This document shows positions 9,124 through 18,320 of a DNA stretch of 25,489 nt, piece by piece. The notes beneath the pieces are model-generated. The model searched no databases. It saw only the letters and a program-made list of their open reading frames with translations, and had not been told where the DNA came from. The translations under genes and the position numbers were made by a program. The DNA is from Botryllus schlosseri (Eukaryota > Chordata > Ascidiacea > Stolidobranchia > Styelidae), in assembly GCA_000444245.1 (NCBI GenBank), contig ATSW01003843.1, positions 1-25,489 on the forward strand. Direction: 5' to 3'. Position 1 is the stretch's first letter. Each line of letters begins with the position of its first letter.

Positions 9124-9715
9124 GTTTAAAGGGTCAAGTCCGAGTCATGGTGTTATGACTCGAGTCGAGTCCAAGTCACAGTATTGAAGTCATGTTCAAC
9201 TCATGTTTTCAATCCTGCTTGGGTAATATCGAATTCCTTGTTTGCGAAACATGCTCATCTTGTCCCTATCAGAGTCTTGGCACGTGTTTATTTAGGCAGA
9301 TAACGGACAGGTCCTGGCCTCATTTACCGATGCTAAAGATAACTTTACTAATTTTAGAACTTAAAATCAAATATCTCTCTCGTCAGTCTGATACATCACC
9401 AATACAAGCATTCAGTTTTTATTATGAACACATCGACGATAGTTCACGAATAGCTGATAGGGAACCAATGAATTCACGTCTACATACTATCTGATAGAGA
9501 ACCAACAAATTCACGTCAAGATACTAGTTGATAGAGAATCAATAGATGCATGTTTATGTAGAGGTATTTACAACAGGCCAGCATGCTGTAAAAGCATGCA
9601 ACTATGTGCATTGTGCAGTGACAACAGAACAGATGACCTTTGATTATACTAAAGTTTATCCCAATTGCATTACAGACTACATCGCTGATACAGCATTTGA
9701 TAAATAATTGTACAA

Positions 9716-10208
9716 TGGGGCTGTTCAAAAACATTTTTTCAAATTTTCCGGCTACTTCTTAAAATTGCTAGATTGCCTAAAAAATCAAATTTGGCTCAAT
9801 TCCAACCAGTAGAAAGCAATGCTATGAAAGAAAATTTTAGACTAATTACAAATAGAGATTTTAGAATTTTACCGGCTATCTCATGATATTGTTACATTGT
9901 GTAAAATATGATTCATAGCAAATTTGACTCAATTCCAACTAGAAAAAGTGAAGTTATTAGAGTAGAATGGTTTGGATATGAAAAAATAGTCGGCTTACTA
10001 CTATGTAATTATATTATATGAAAGAATTTCTCACTAAAATACTCCATTTATTTTCAAATCCAAAATATTCTCCTCTCACATCATTGATTCCATTTTTTTT
10101 TCAAATTAGTGTTTCTTTCAGATTCAGTGTTCCTTTTATGCAACATAACAATTTTATCAAGTAACCACCCAGTAAAATAAAAAAGAAGTTATTTTAGAAC
10201 AGCCATAT
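9716..10208. mobile_element. Element F: 493-bp non-autonomous element, GGCTGTTC ends
   Basis: The left end is TGGGGCTGTTCAAAAA and the right end, inverted, is ATATGGCTGTTCTAAAA. It is flanked by TTGTACAA at 9708-9715 and 10209-10216. The interior has two diverged copies of a roughly 130-base unit ending in the motif TTTGGCTCAATTCCAACCAG (near 9790 and 9920). Related units occur at about 14635-14900. There is no coding capacity. The target motif is itself palindromic, so the exact end bases are slightly uncertain. Confidence 0.72.
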
Positions 10209-10321
10209 TTGTACAAACATCACACAACATTAGCCATTCATTATTACTCGCGTGCACAATGCACATACCTAACAAAACGTCAAATGGACGAGGGGCATTG
10301 TGTGTTTTCACAGACAGCAGA

Positions 10322-10579
10322 TCAAATCCTTGAGTTACACCTCAAAAATACTAATGTGGAAAGGAGATCCTCAAATATGTTAAAGCGACATGACCGTAGA
10401 ATGAATCCACATCTACTGAATACACGCTCCACTATTGCACTAGATGCAGGCATTGACAAGCATTTTTGAACCACACTGAAGAGCATTTAATACTCATTCT
10501 TTCTAGTCGCCCAAAAATGCAAAGAATCATCGCCTTCAAATCTACACATGAGCTTATCAGTCTCTTCACCATCTGAGTC
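10322..10579 (-). pseudogene. hAT transposase C-terminal (dimerisation) region, remnant
   Basis: The minus-strand frame reads DSDGEETDKL, then an LHFW motif, then KCLSMPASSAIVERVFSRCG followed by a segment ending LLSTLVFLRC. This is the hAT dimerisation signature, in which a W about 30 residues upstream precedes the P-A-SS-x-x-x-ER-VFS core and a hydrophobic tail. There is one in-frame stop between the W and the core (shortly after ATRKNEY), so it is inactive. It belongs to element E and fixes its superfamily and orientation: the transposase was on the minus strand. Upstream domains (BED finger, catalytic core) are not recognised. Confidence 0.82.
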
Positions 10580-11067
10580 ATTTCATTGGCTCTCTAATTG
10601 AACTTTGATTCAATTGTTTGCTTGTATAATTAAGAAGTCTTGAGTACTTTAATTGCGCAGATCTATTACCTCTTCATCACTGGACGATTTTGGACAATGC
10701 ATTGCTACTATGCATCATTTTCTGTTGTTTTTACGGCGGCATATCTGATATCAGACAAGTGCAACGAAAGCAGTAATGACAAATAGCGATGTCGGCAGAA
10801 TTCGTCGGATGCGTTGATCTAGCCATTATGATTCGCAAATTTCTTCATCTTCAAGTCATATAAAATAAGCCGAGTCAATGACTTGGGTCGAGTCATGCGT
10901 AATGACTCGAGTACAAGTCGAGTCAATCCAAATATTGACTCGAGTCGAGTCGAGTCATTTTCCCATTTCAAGAAAATGACTCGAGTCAAGTCGAGTCATA
11001 AAAAATGGTGACTCGAGTCTGACTCGAGTCGAGTCATGACTCGAGTCATTACAACCCTGGAATCACC

Positions 11068-11362
11068 AACACGAGTTTTCACAGCGAATCNTTACCACAT
11101 TACCTACCTTATTTGCTGTATTTCGGGCATTCATTTGTTACGTCGCTCATTTGAATATATCATTTCAACCTTCAACNGATCATCTTTGTCATCGGTCGTG
11201 GGATTTGAGTTCAATTAAAAGTGGTTTCAATAACTCTCATTACGCTAGGAGCGGTTACAATTATATTAAGGAAATTGGAAATATGTTTGCGCTCCGGAGT
11301 ATCAAGATGCGCATTAAGAACAAGAGCCTTTGATTCGNACCATCCTCAAATGATAAACTCAC
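11068..11362. other. Sequence between element E and exon 6, likely intron
   Basis: Begins with the donor site of exon 6 on the minus strand (GTGAGT, 11362-11357) and runs to the right target duplication of element E. I found no further transporter exon or element end. Confidence 0.55.
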
Positions 11363-11516
11363 TGGTTGAGGAGGCAACTGCTCCCATCAGTACTGGNGGA
11401 ATCAGGAGTAGTATGGAAAATATTGTCCCGCTAACGCTCATTATCTTCGCGTTCGATGTTGTGTCCATCGCCAGAAGACGTTGAAATATGCTTTGTACCG
11501 GTACCGCACCAAGTAG
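11363..11516 (-). CDS. CHT-like exon 6, last exon recognised
   Basis: Acceptor ATAAAG|CTA, donor CCA|GTGAGT (phase 1). It encodes LLGAVPVQSIFQRLLAMD and then a helix ending PPVLMGAVASST. This matches GGIPWQAYFQRVL...PAILIGAIGAST of CHT1, except that the W after P is V. One N at 11398 falls in a proline codon (CCN) and does not alter the residue. Confidence 0.9.
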
Positions 11517-14500
11517 CTTTATGAAATGGAATGAAAATGTGGTGAATGCTGATGTATAGGCCTACCCTCTTTTCAACACCCAAAAGCGTTAGAACCGTTA
11601 CGTTTGAGTTCGATGATGTTTTACATATCCTTGGTATAGTTGCAGGCAAAAGTTGCAAAAACTAAGTAGAGCAAATGTTACAAAAGCAGTCACAAAGACA
11701 AACCTTCGCAAGACATATTGCGACAGATCCTCGCACGTAAAGAAAGACCCTGATGTCAAAGATAACGTCGAAAAATGTTCGTCAACCATGTCACAAAGTT
11801 TGACAGCATACACAAATTACATGTTTTGTCTTATCGGGTTAGGATCCTAATTTTGAAATTTTTATTTCAGCGTGGACAGACTGTAGAACTTTCGGCTGAT
11901 GTACAGAGAGATATGATCATCGCCACGTCGTTCCACGTTAATTTAACCAAGCCATTTATATCGCCTTTTTATGAAGTTAACTCAGTCGCCTAAGAGGTGT
12001 CTTATACAAAAGCCTAAAAGTCGGCCGTGGTATGAGAAGGCAATTCAGTAATCATAAACTTACTATCTGACTGGTGTAAATATGATTGATCTTTAAGCAC
12101 CATGAAGACCAACACACAACAACATGATCGCTCTCAGCGTTTTGAGGTTATACAATGACAATATTGCGGAACACTGGACCTTTAAAAGTCAAAATCAACC
12201 CAAAAGTGTAATTACAGCCATAGTATAGAACCCAAAATCAGGCAACAGAATTTCAGCTAAATACGAAATTTGTACGCATGTCCGTCTAAAATACAATAAT
12301 CGGCGGGCTCTTTGATATCATTCGTGGCTAGTTATACATGGTTTTATTTCAGTTTTTGCCAGGAGATGCACATCGTTGACTTTCAAATCTCAATTATAAA
12401 CGTAAGACCTTGGTTGTTTTCACACTCTATTTAACGTCCACTTGCGAATGAATATACCTATTAGTTACGCCACTCCTTCATCAGGTGTTAAAGCGAAAGT
12501 AACGCAAAAAAGCAACGCAAAAAGATGTTCAATTTGAAAATATGCCTATTATGACATCAACGCCCCCTGGTTTCTCAAAATCACACACTGGGGGATATAG
12601 CCCTCGTTGGGTTGGGTAACCCTGGTTTTCAATGTTCCCTGTAATTTTTCGCGAGTCTACGTGCACTCACCAACTCACTGCGCTGTCCCCTGGACAACAG
12701 TGCGTAACAACTAAAATACATCATCACTTGGGCTTTTTGTGCGCGGCACGGATTTTCAGTGCGCGCAAACTTTGTCAGCAGTGCGCGCGCAGTTTAGAGG
12801 GAACATTTGCTTTTTACTCCTACCGGATTGCGCAAATGCGTGTACGAACTCACCGTTGATAAAACAGTATCAATGTACGAGCCAGCTGCATTGGTATCCC
12901 ATGTACCAGACCAGCCAACCTCGCGTGAAAACGATTCGCTGATGCTTGAAACGGCTTCGTTAGAAATCGCGAAGGGCGTGGCGATCACCTGAAAGAACCA
13001 ACTGCCAATCAACGCCTACAAATTGGCACGCATAGTAATGTTTGTGCAATATGCAGTGGCACTTGAGTAATTCATGAATAATACCTAATAGACGAATTTT
13101 GCAACCAATCGTAATTCACTGACCAACCCAACCACCATAAATCCAAGCTCAATGACATCAGTGTACGCTACTGAATAGAATCCACCCAACAGCGTGTACA
13201 AGGTAGCGACAGCAGCAGAAGAAATGATCGAAACTTCTCGCGATAGACCCACAACAACCTCGATGGTACCACCTGCGAATAATATGGATACTCACACGAT
13301 CGCATAATTGAGTGCATTAGAATGAGTTCAAGGGACTGAAACGTAATACTTGCCGAGAGCGTTAAGTATTGCTCCTGTGTAGACGATCGTTCCAAATATC
13401 TCTATAAAAACGTACAGGACCGTCAGTTTTTCTCCCAGTGTCTCGCAGATAGGATCGAAGACAGTCAGGTAATTCTGAAACAATTCGATATTACATTTTG
13501 ACGCGGCTACCAGATCATATCACAACTGTATTTCAGCAACAGCAGGGCGTCCTAAAGACACGTTAATTATGTAATGGTGAAGGAAAACCCCTTCGCATGC
13601 TCAACATAGCCTAATGTCGGTTACTTTTCAGCACCTAAAACTATAATTACACTGCGTAAAATTCACGTTGTATTGCCTACATCTGCACATAGGGGCTCAT
13701 ATAGCGCTAGGTCAGTTACAGTGAGGTAACGGTGTCACATCTGTAAAACTGAATATTTTTGGAGGGTGGATATCAGCCTTATGCTATGGTTTCCATACGT
13801 CCTTTTTAAATAGGATTGGTCCTCTTTTTGGCCTTTTCTGAAAGTGTACTCGGATGACGCCCAAATGTACATTCTTTTGAGAATTTTGGTATAATATATG
13901 GCAAAATTCGACTGCGACACAGTAAATCAGCACTGAAGTAATGCTCCGGCAGATATTTCAGGAGCTGAGTCAACCGACCACGAAGTGCAAAAAATTTACC
14001 ATTTTTACAGGATTTACCCCCGGTATTGCAAGTCTGAAAATTTTTTAAAAGTTTCTTCCTTTCAGATTTCCAAAACATGGTAACCCTACATTATGCATGA
14101 ATTCATCCGCTTTCAAATGAGGCGGCAAGCGATGAATCGCCAGCTGCAGAATTTGATATCGACACGCCAGCAAAAGACGCAAGAGTTTCAATACTCGAGC
14201 ATTGCCGGCAACTTTGGAACAATGATTACATCGGTGACCAAAAAGGAGCCCGCTATAAACAGCTTCAAAAAACAATTTTCAACCGCCTCCCTGACACGAA
14301 CAATCCTCNTTATGATCGAATATTATTTCGTCTGTGGTCAGGTCATTGCCGACTCCCCCTTGTGTTCGTTATGCTGCGTCCCGGACACTGTTTCGCATTT
14401 ACTAATGAGATGTCGTGAATTTGAATTTCGTCGCCGCTCTTCGATTGATCCTTGCGCTAATGAAAACGTTGCTTTCTCTATACAAATTCTTTTGACCCTC

Positions 14501-15817
14501 CATTGCCTAACTATACCAGTTATATAATGCAGTGCTCTTCAACCTTTTCCGACGTGGTACACCCTTTTAACGTTGACTCAAAACTCGTACACCCCTGTTC
14601 ATTAGGGGTCTTAAAAAATGACTTTTTTTCTCAAATCGTACTGGCTACTTGNTNAAATTGTTAGGTTACCTANCTTANGCCTACACACCAAACTTGGTTC
14701 AATTCCAACCAGTAGCCGCATNGCTACNGGANAAGAAAGTTGCTATTTATTATATAAAAATANATAACGAAAAATNTGAAATTTTTCTGTTGTCTATANN
14801 CCATGAAAGTATTAGGTTGTCTATAAAAACGATGTTCTTCAAATTTGGCTCAATTCCAACCAGTAGAAGCGGAGTTGTTGCCGTCAAAAAATTTGGATTC
14901 GAACAAAATAGTATTTGGTCACAGAGTCTATTCGCAGCCAGTTAGGCCGCCCGCCACGCAAATTAGAATTTATTTCGTGTCAGCCCAAAAACAGCATGAT
15001 GAACGATATTCAAGCTAAATGTAACAGTATTGGGGAGGGAGTAGGTAAAGCTACTGCTGCAGAAGCGGTAATTCAGATCAGCGATTATAGCAGGCGCACC
15101 AGCCTACTGCGTAACAGGCCTGCCTCACACCACACACAGTTGATAGTAGCACATGGGCTGCAAGAGATGTCAGTAACCAGTGGTGACTTTTGGGGTGGGC
15201 GAGGTGGACGGTCGCCCGGGGCCCCCCTATTCGGATTATGCGCTTTTTTAAGGATAATAACGAATAAACATGGAAATCCGTGTACCAAACAAAAATATGA
15301 TTCCGTACGGATGTGTCAATCGTCATCAAATCTCTGCATTTGTTAGAAAAGTATCGTATCCCGATGTTGAACACGTCTCTGCATGCGGTAGAATTACTTA
15401 GTCTTGATGTAGTCTATCCTTAGACACATGCAATAAAATACATTTTGTCGCATTTTATCCGAGAAAAATACACCGGCTATCGTCAAACTACAGGAATATG
15501 ATACTGGTGCAATGCACCAGATCAAACCGAGTCCCGGCGTGTATACTGTTTCCGCCGTACCATTCAACGCGCCACCACCTATCCACGTTGCTAAATGAGA
15601 TCAGATGTAGTTTAAAATTCGCATCAACTTATCATTGTGAAGTTTTACCAGTCATCGTGCATATTCCTACTCCTAATCCGATGTCTCTTGCTCCGACAAT
15701 CATGTTTTCCGCAGGTCTTTGACTCTTCCGATTGCGAGTCATTCTAGCAGCCCATATGCCGGCCGCCGCGATTATTATATAGAAAAGTATTATAGATATC
15801 AGCATTACGACATCCAT
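11363..15817 (-). CDS. Choline-transporter-like sodium symporter (SLC5A7/CHT family), 5' six coding exons
   Basis: Spliced minus-strand gene with exons 15817-15649, 15590-15442, 13474-13354, 13272-13124, 12988-12854 and 11516-11363. All splice phases agree, giving 292 codons plus one base, about half of the roughly 580 residues usual for CHT1. The family imports choline into cholinergic nerve endings with sodium and chloride. Recognisable segments are IVGARDIGLGVGICTMT (end of exon 1), ATWIGGG and NGTAETVYTPG (exon 2, a CHT hallmark), [18 protein letters not shown] (exon 4), and PVQSIFQRLL (exon 6). Similarity to vertebrate CHT1 is continuous but moderate. The tryptophan usual in the PWQ motif is valine here, which may mean a divergent paralogue. 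Later exons (the last TM helices and the cytoplasmic tail with endocytosis signals) are not found, and two large transposon nests lie on that side. One N falls in exon 6. No in-frame stop is seen. Confidence 0.92.
11517..12629. other. Intron 5 of the CHT-like gene, no other gene seen
   Basis: Only non-coding sequence between exon 6 and the small element at 12630. Short open frames at 11598-11993 overlap one another on both strands and lack family similarity or splice context. Confidence 0.6.
12630..12807. mobile_element. About 178-bp relative of the CAATGTTCCCTCTAA element
   Basis: The left end is CAATGTTCCCTGTAA and the right end, inverted, is AATGTTCCCTCTAAACTGCG. The interior shares GGACAACAGTGCGTAAC and GTGCGC motifs with the copies at 8356-8540 and 21765-21948. 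The target duplication is not clear (TGGTTTTC versus TGCTTTTT, 6 of 8). It lies in intron 5 of the CHT-like gene. Confidence 0.75.
12854..12988 (-). CDS. CHT-like exon 5
   Basis: Acceptor TTTCAG|GTG, donor ACG|GTGAGT. It encodes 45 residues, VIATPFAISNEAV... to YIDTVLST, aligned with WISVPFALSHPAV...SWLDSFLL of CHT1. The extracellular loop in the middle is the least conserved part. A miniature element (12630-12807) sits about 45 bp past the donor. Confidence 0.88.
13124..13272 (-). CDS. CHT-like exon 4 ([16 protein letters not shown])
   Basis: Acceptor TTCGCAG|GT, donor TTG|GTCAGT. It encodes GTIEVVVGLS and then [20 protein letters not shown], one of the most conserved SLC5 segments (cf. [20 protein letters not shown] in CHT1). 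Length is 149 bases, leaving phase 0. Confidence 0.92.
13273..13353 (-). other. GC-AG intron of the CHT-like gene
   Basis: An 81-base intron beginning GCAAGT and ending TTCGCAG on the minus strand. GC donors normally occur with a strong flanking consensus, as here (G|GCAAGT). The protein alignment across the junction supports it, and no nearby GT keeps the frame. Confidence 0.8.
13354..13474 (-). CDS. CHT-like exon 3 with GC donor site
   Basis: Acceptor TTTCAG|AAT. It encodes NYLTVFDPICETLGEKLTVL and a hydrophobic stretch ending AILNALG. This corresponds to the YVTMLDPFQ...SALG segment of CHT1. The exon ends G|GCAAGT, a non-canonical GC donor with an otherwise ideal consensus. Using it restores the ALGGTIEV junction in frame with exon 4 across an 81-bp intron. 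Confidence 0.9.
13785..14088. mobile_element. Element M: 304-bp miniature element, TATGGTTTCCATACGTCC ends
   Basis: The left end is TATGGTTTCCATACGTCC and the right end, inverted, is TAGGGTTACCATG. The flanks CCTTATGC (13777-13784) and CATTATGC (14089-14096) agree in 7 of 8. The terminal core GGTTNCCATACGTCC is shared with element N and with the partial copy ending at 6910. It has no coding function. It lies in intron 2 of the CHT-like gene. Confidence 0.82.
14104..14500 (+). pseudogene. LINE (non-LTR retrotransposon) ORF2 C-terminal fragment
   Basis: One plus frame reads ...PLSNEAASDESP...TPAKDARVSI...QLWNNDYIGDQKGARYKQLQ... and then YDRILFRLWSGHCRLPL. At about 14360 the coding signal passes to another frame with CSLCCVPDTVSHLLMRCREF. 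The order (R-LR/W-SGH-C, then C-x2-C, HLL, C-x-E-F) is typical of the region after the reverse transcriptase in several LINE clades. The change of frame and the absence of reverse transcriptase show a dead 5'-truncated copy. The clade cannot be named from this piece. It lies in intron 2 of the CHT-like gene, directly beside element M. Confidence 0.72.
14530..14920 (+). mobile_element. hAT-type element end (CAGTGCTCTTCAACC) with F-related repeat units
   Basis: Begins CAGTGCTCTTCAACCTTTT, followed by two GTACACCC motifs, a hAT-like terminus. After about 14635 come two diverged units ending GGTTCAATTCCAACCAGTAG and GGCTCAATTCCAACCAGTAG, the same unit as in element F. No opposite terminus is found and many N bases interrupt it. 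The end coordinate is approximate. Confidence 0.5.
15442..15590 (-). CDS. CHT-like exon 2 (NGTAE motif)
   Basis: Acceptor TTTAG|CA, donor AAT|GTATTT. The split codon G|CA gives alanine, so the junction reads TMTATWIGGG as in CHT1. It contains GGALNGTAETVYTPGLGL, the second-helix signature, and ends at KMRQN. Length is 149 bases, closing in phase 0. Confidence 0.9.
15649..15817 (-). CDS. CHT-like exon 1 (start codon, first membrane helix)
   Basis: Starts with ATG at 15817 and encodes 56 residues plus one base. A hydrophobic helix (LISIILFYIIIAAAGIWAA) covers residues 6-24. It is followed by a basic loop and the conserved IVGARDIG segment. The donor is G|GTAAAA (phase 1). The start is chosen by alignment with the CHT1 N terminus, where FY and GIWAA are also present. 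The next intron is only 58 bp. Confidence 0.9.
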
Positions 15818-16056
15818 ATTATTGATTTCAAATTTCTGACTTCAGCTAGGTACTACGGAAATAAACATATCGGAATTATCATCAAAATTGGCCCAGTATA
15901 GGCCTACTACTGACCCATCACACAGTGTGCGATCATCAATTTAGACTCAACGGCAACACGACTTTTATCGCTTGATTAGAATTCGGTGTCTGCCACTACA
16001 ATCGGCCTGCATGTTGTAAATTCAATGTGCAATGACTTGGTAAGCTAGTGTGGACA

Positions 16057-16173
16057 CTATTTCAGTTTATGGTCTTCTAACCTTCTCTCTTGCATACTGA
16101 TTTGTAGCTCGGCTCGCGCTGCGGCAAGTTCTTGAGCTTTCATGACGCATTCGTTACAGAGATCGGGCAATTG
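16057..16173 (-). CDS. Possible terminal exon, coiled-coil tail, unknown protein
   Basis: After a possible acceptor (ACTATTAG|CAA), a minus-strand frame reads QLPDLCNECVMKAQ and then a helix-prone ELAAARAELQISMQERR stretch before a TAG at 16057-16059. It has 38 codons, is charged, and has heptad-like spacing. I do not recognise a family. It overlaps the ORF at 16154-16318 in a different frame, so an intron or an assembly indel may separate them. It lies 240 bp upstream of the CHT-like start on the same strand. It could equally be a chance open frame. Confidence 0.3.
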   Translation of the reverse strand, partial: QLPDLCNECVMKAQELAAARAELQISMQERRLEDHKLK

Positions 16174-16318
16174 CTAATAGTGTCCGCAATACTATTATTA
16201 ATACCGAATTACTTTCCTGGTTCTCATTAAAATCGAAACTACTGTCTGATTCCAAGAAAATCTCTGCGCTGAAATTCCGATTTGGTAACCTCACGACAGT
16301 TTCGGTTTCCGGACTCAT
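16154..16318 (-). CDS. Small ORF of 54 codons upstream of the CHT-like gene, unknown
   Basis: ATG at 16318, stop TAA at 16154-16156. The product starts MSPETETVVRLPNRNFSAEI, is acidic in the middle, and ends with a hydrophobic stretch (VLIIVLRTLLAIA). No family is recognised. Its 3' part overlaps the coiled-coil frame at 16057-16173 in another frame. It may be an exon of a neighbouring gene, or noise. Confidence 0.25.
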   Translation of the reverse strand: MSPETETVVRLPNRNFSAEIFLESDSSFDFNENQESNSVLIIVLRTLLAIARSL

Positions 16319-16904
16319 TTATATTCTCGTCAACTATGATATGTGAATGCGCTTCGAAGCGTGTTTCAATTCAAACTTAAGTTTCAAGCTCACATTATTC
16401 GTGAAAAATATAGTGTTGGAATGAAGTTAATACCTCCGAGTCACAGGTCACTTCGAATCCAATGTAGACTATGAATAGAGCCATATAAAGACATTTCAAG
16501 TTACGTCACTATGAGTCGAGCCCAGGGCTGTGGAGTCGGTAAATTTTACCACCGACTCTGGCTCCGACTTCGACTCCACACATTTTCAATATACTGACTC
16601 CGACTCCGACTCCGACTCCTGGGTCTTTACACGTACCGACTCCGACTCCAGCACTATTACCAATTTACTTCGAAAATTATATGCCACATTGTCGGTTGAA
16701 TGACTATCATACAACCATTAAACATATTCAAACATATCATTAACTGTGGCATGCTAAATTGTTTCATTGTGGCACAGCTCGAATTATCTACTATGCAATT
16801 AACATGAAATAAAGATTTGTTAAATATCCTTCCTTATTTAAGTTTTTATAACATGGACTCTCTAATATCCTGAAATGTATGAATCATTCAAATATGGCAG
16901 ATAT

Positions 16905-16996
16905 CCAATCCTGTATATTAAAAATGTAAATAAAAAATCCAAGTGTAGCTCCAATCCTGTATATTAAAAATGTAAATAAAAAATCCAAGTGTAGCT
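16905..16996. repeat. Perfect tandem duplication, 2 x 46 bp
   Basis: The unit 16905-16950 is repeated exactly at 16951-16996 (starts CCAATCCTGTATATT, ends GTGTAGCT). Perfect identity in otherwise decayed element K suggests a recent duplication or an assembly artefact. Confidence 0.95.
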
Positions 16997-17472
16997 CTTG
17001 TGTATGAGTCAGCAACTAATGAAGAGATTGAACTTACTAATTTTGTCATTGCACACTATCCTGATTACAAGCACAAACACTCTTACTACTAATAATAGAC
17101 ATTGGTCATAAATGGAATTTAGTTGCGTAGTCAAAGACCATAGCCTATGTCTAGTTTGTCTAGTCTACATGTACTTAATCAAGTATTCAAGGATTGGGAC
17201 TTGCAGTCTTTCTTAATCATTTGTTCGACCCAAACAGCTAAGCTACACCACAAATATTTTTAATTTTGTCAATTGGGAAGCACCGCTTGGTCAAATTCAC
17301 ATCATTTTTACAATTTTACAAAACCAGCCGATGCATTGTCTCTGTCACAGTATCATGGTATAATTCGAAAAATTGCATCAATTTTGACTGCATCGCGAAA
17401 ACGCATCTTGCGATTTTCTTCCCCTCTGCAACTGAGTTGTAATTTGCAAGTAATGTCTAATTTTATCTATAT

Positions 17473-18320
17473 CAGGGGTGGGCATCTTTTTCGGTGAAAG
17501 GGACACCTGAGATTTGCGAACCATTTCGCGGGCAACTGGAATGTTGATAACCTTTTTTTAGTCGTCGATAGGAGCGAACCAAATTAGGTAACATTGCAAA
17601 CAAGACTTATATTAATACGCTCTAAAATTGATAACAATATGTCATGATGTCATGCAACTGTGGAGTGCGCAATGAGGCCCTGCTCGCGCGAAGCGCGAAA
17701 TTTTTTTGCAAGATAACGACTGAATTAGGCTATAGCTATATCAATAAATATGTCGCTAACATACATTGGGGGTCGCATCTGTATATTACTGGGCTCATTT
17801 GGCAAGGACAGGATTATTCGACGTTTAGACATAGCAAAATCGACGGTATCAGTGAACATGCCTCTATCATTTTGTGCAAATGTTTTGTCGACGATCTCGC
17901 TGCGAGTGCACAAGCGAAACCGTGTCTCCTAATTGAGAATATAAATAGACTCAATTCTGTGAATTATATGTATTTATAATTTTCAGAAGGGGACTCAAAT
18001 ACTGAATGCAAGAAATCTAGCGACAATGAATCATGCAAAGTACCGAGAAAAATTTCAAGTCAAATAAATCTGCTATGAAATATTCTACTTCATGGTCATA
18101 TACGAAGATATGGGATAAATGTGGCTGACCCCTGGATACGTCAATGCGTCAGAAATGTTGTTTTAGTCATCATCTAATTTCGCGGTCATGCTAATCAAAT
18201 TTTGGTTGACCTTGCAACTGTACCTGATGTCATAAATAATTTCGAGAATTACCTCGCAGGCCACACCTAACATTCTCGTGTGCCAAATGTGGCCTGTGTG
18301 CCACAGGCTGGCCGCACCTG
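17473..18320. mobile_element. Element L: 848-bp element, CAGGGGTGGGCA ends
   Basis: The left end is CAGGGGTGGGCA and the right end, inverted, is CAGGTGCGGCCA. The flanks ATCTATAT (17465-17472) and ATCTGTAT (18321-18328) agree in 7 of 8. The CAGGGGTGGGCA terminus with an 8-bp duplication is a hAT-type signature. A 111-residue frame at 17644-17979 has no family features. L is inserted in element K. Confidence 0.82.

Larger units (their letters stand above)
7129..11059. mobile_element. Element E: hAT transposon with GACTCGAGTC ends and transposase remnant
   Basis: The ends are CAGGGTTGTAACC (7129) and its complement reading TTACAACCCTG (to 11059). The exact 8-bp duplication GAATCACC lies at 7121-7128 and 11060-11067. 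The right 190 bases (10870-11045) hold a dense array of the palindrome GACTCGAGTC and the left end holds a shorter one. A minus-strand frame at 10322-10579 encodes a hAT C-terminal dimerisation region. Elements A (7252-9123) and F (9716-10208) are inserted in it, leaving about 1.5 kb of original sequence. It lies in the presumed intron following exon 6 of the choline-transporter-like gene. Confidence 0.93.

Noticed and set aside
10870-11045. Regularly spaced GACTCGAGTC repeats resembling a CRISPR-like or regulatory array
   Set aside because: The spacing is irregular, there are no unique spacers, and the array lies exactly at the end of hAT element E. It is a subterminal repeat array in an animal genome.
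15190-15240. GGTGGACGGTCGCCCGGGGCCCC stretch as a possible transposon end
   Set aside because: GC-rich and suggestive, but no inverted partner or target duplication could be found nearby.
14915-15346. 143-residue plus-strand open frame and a 98-residue minus frame over the same bases
   Set aside because: They overlap on opposite strands inside intron 2 of the CHT-like gene and have no recognisable family, splice context or consistent composition.
17644-17979. 111-residue open frame in element L
   Set aside because: It shows no transposase or other motif and sits in a short non-autonomous element. Length alone does not support a gene.
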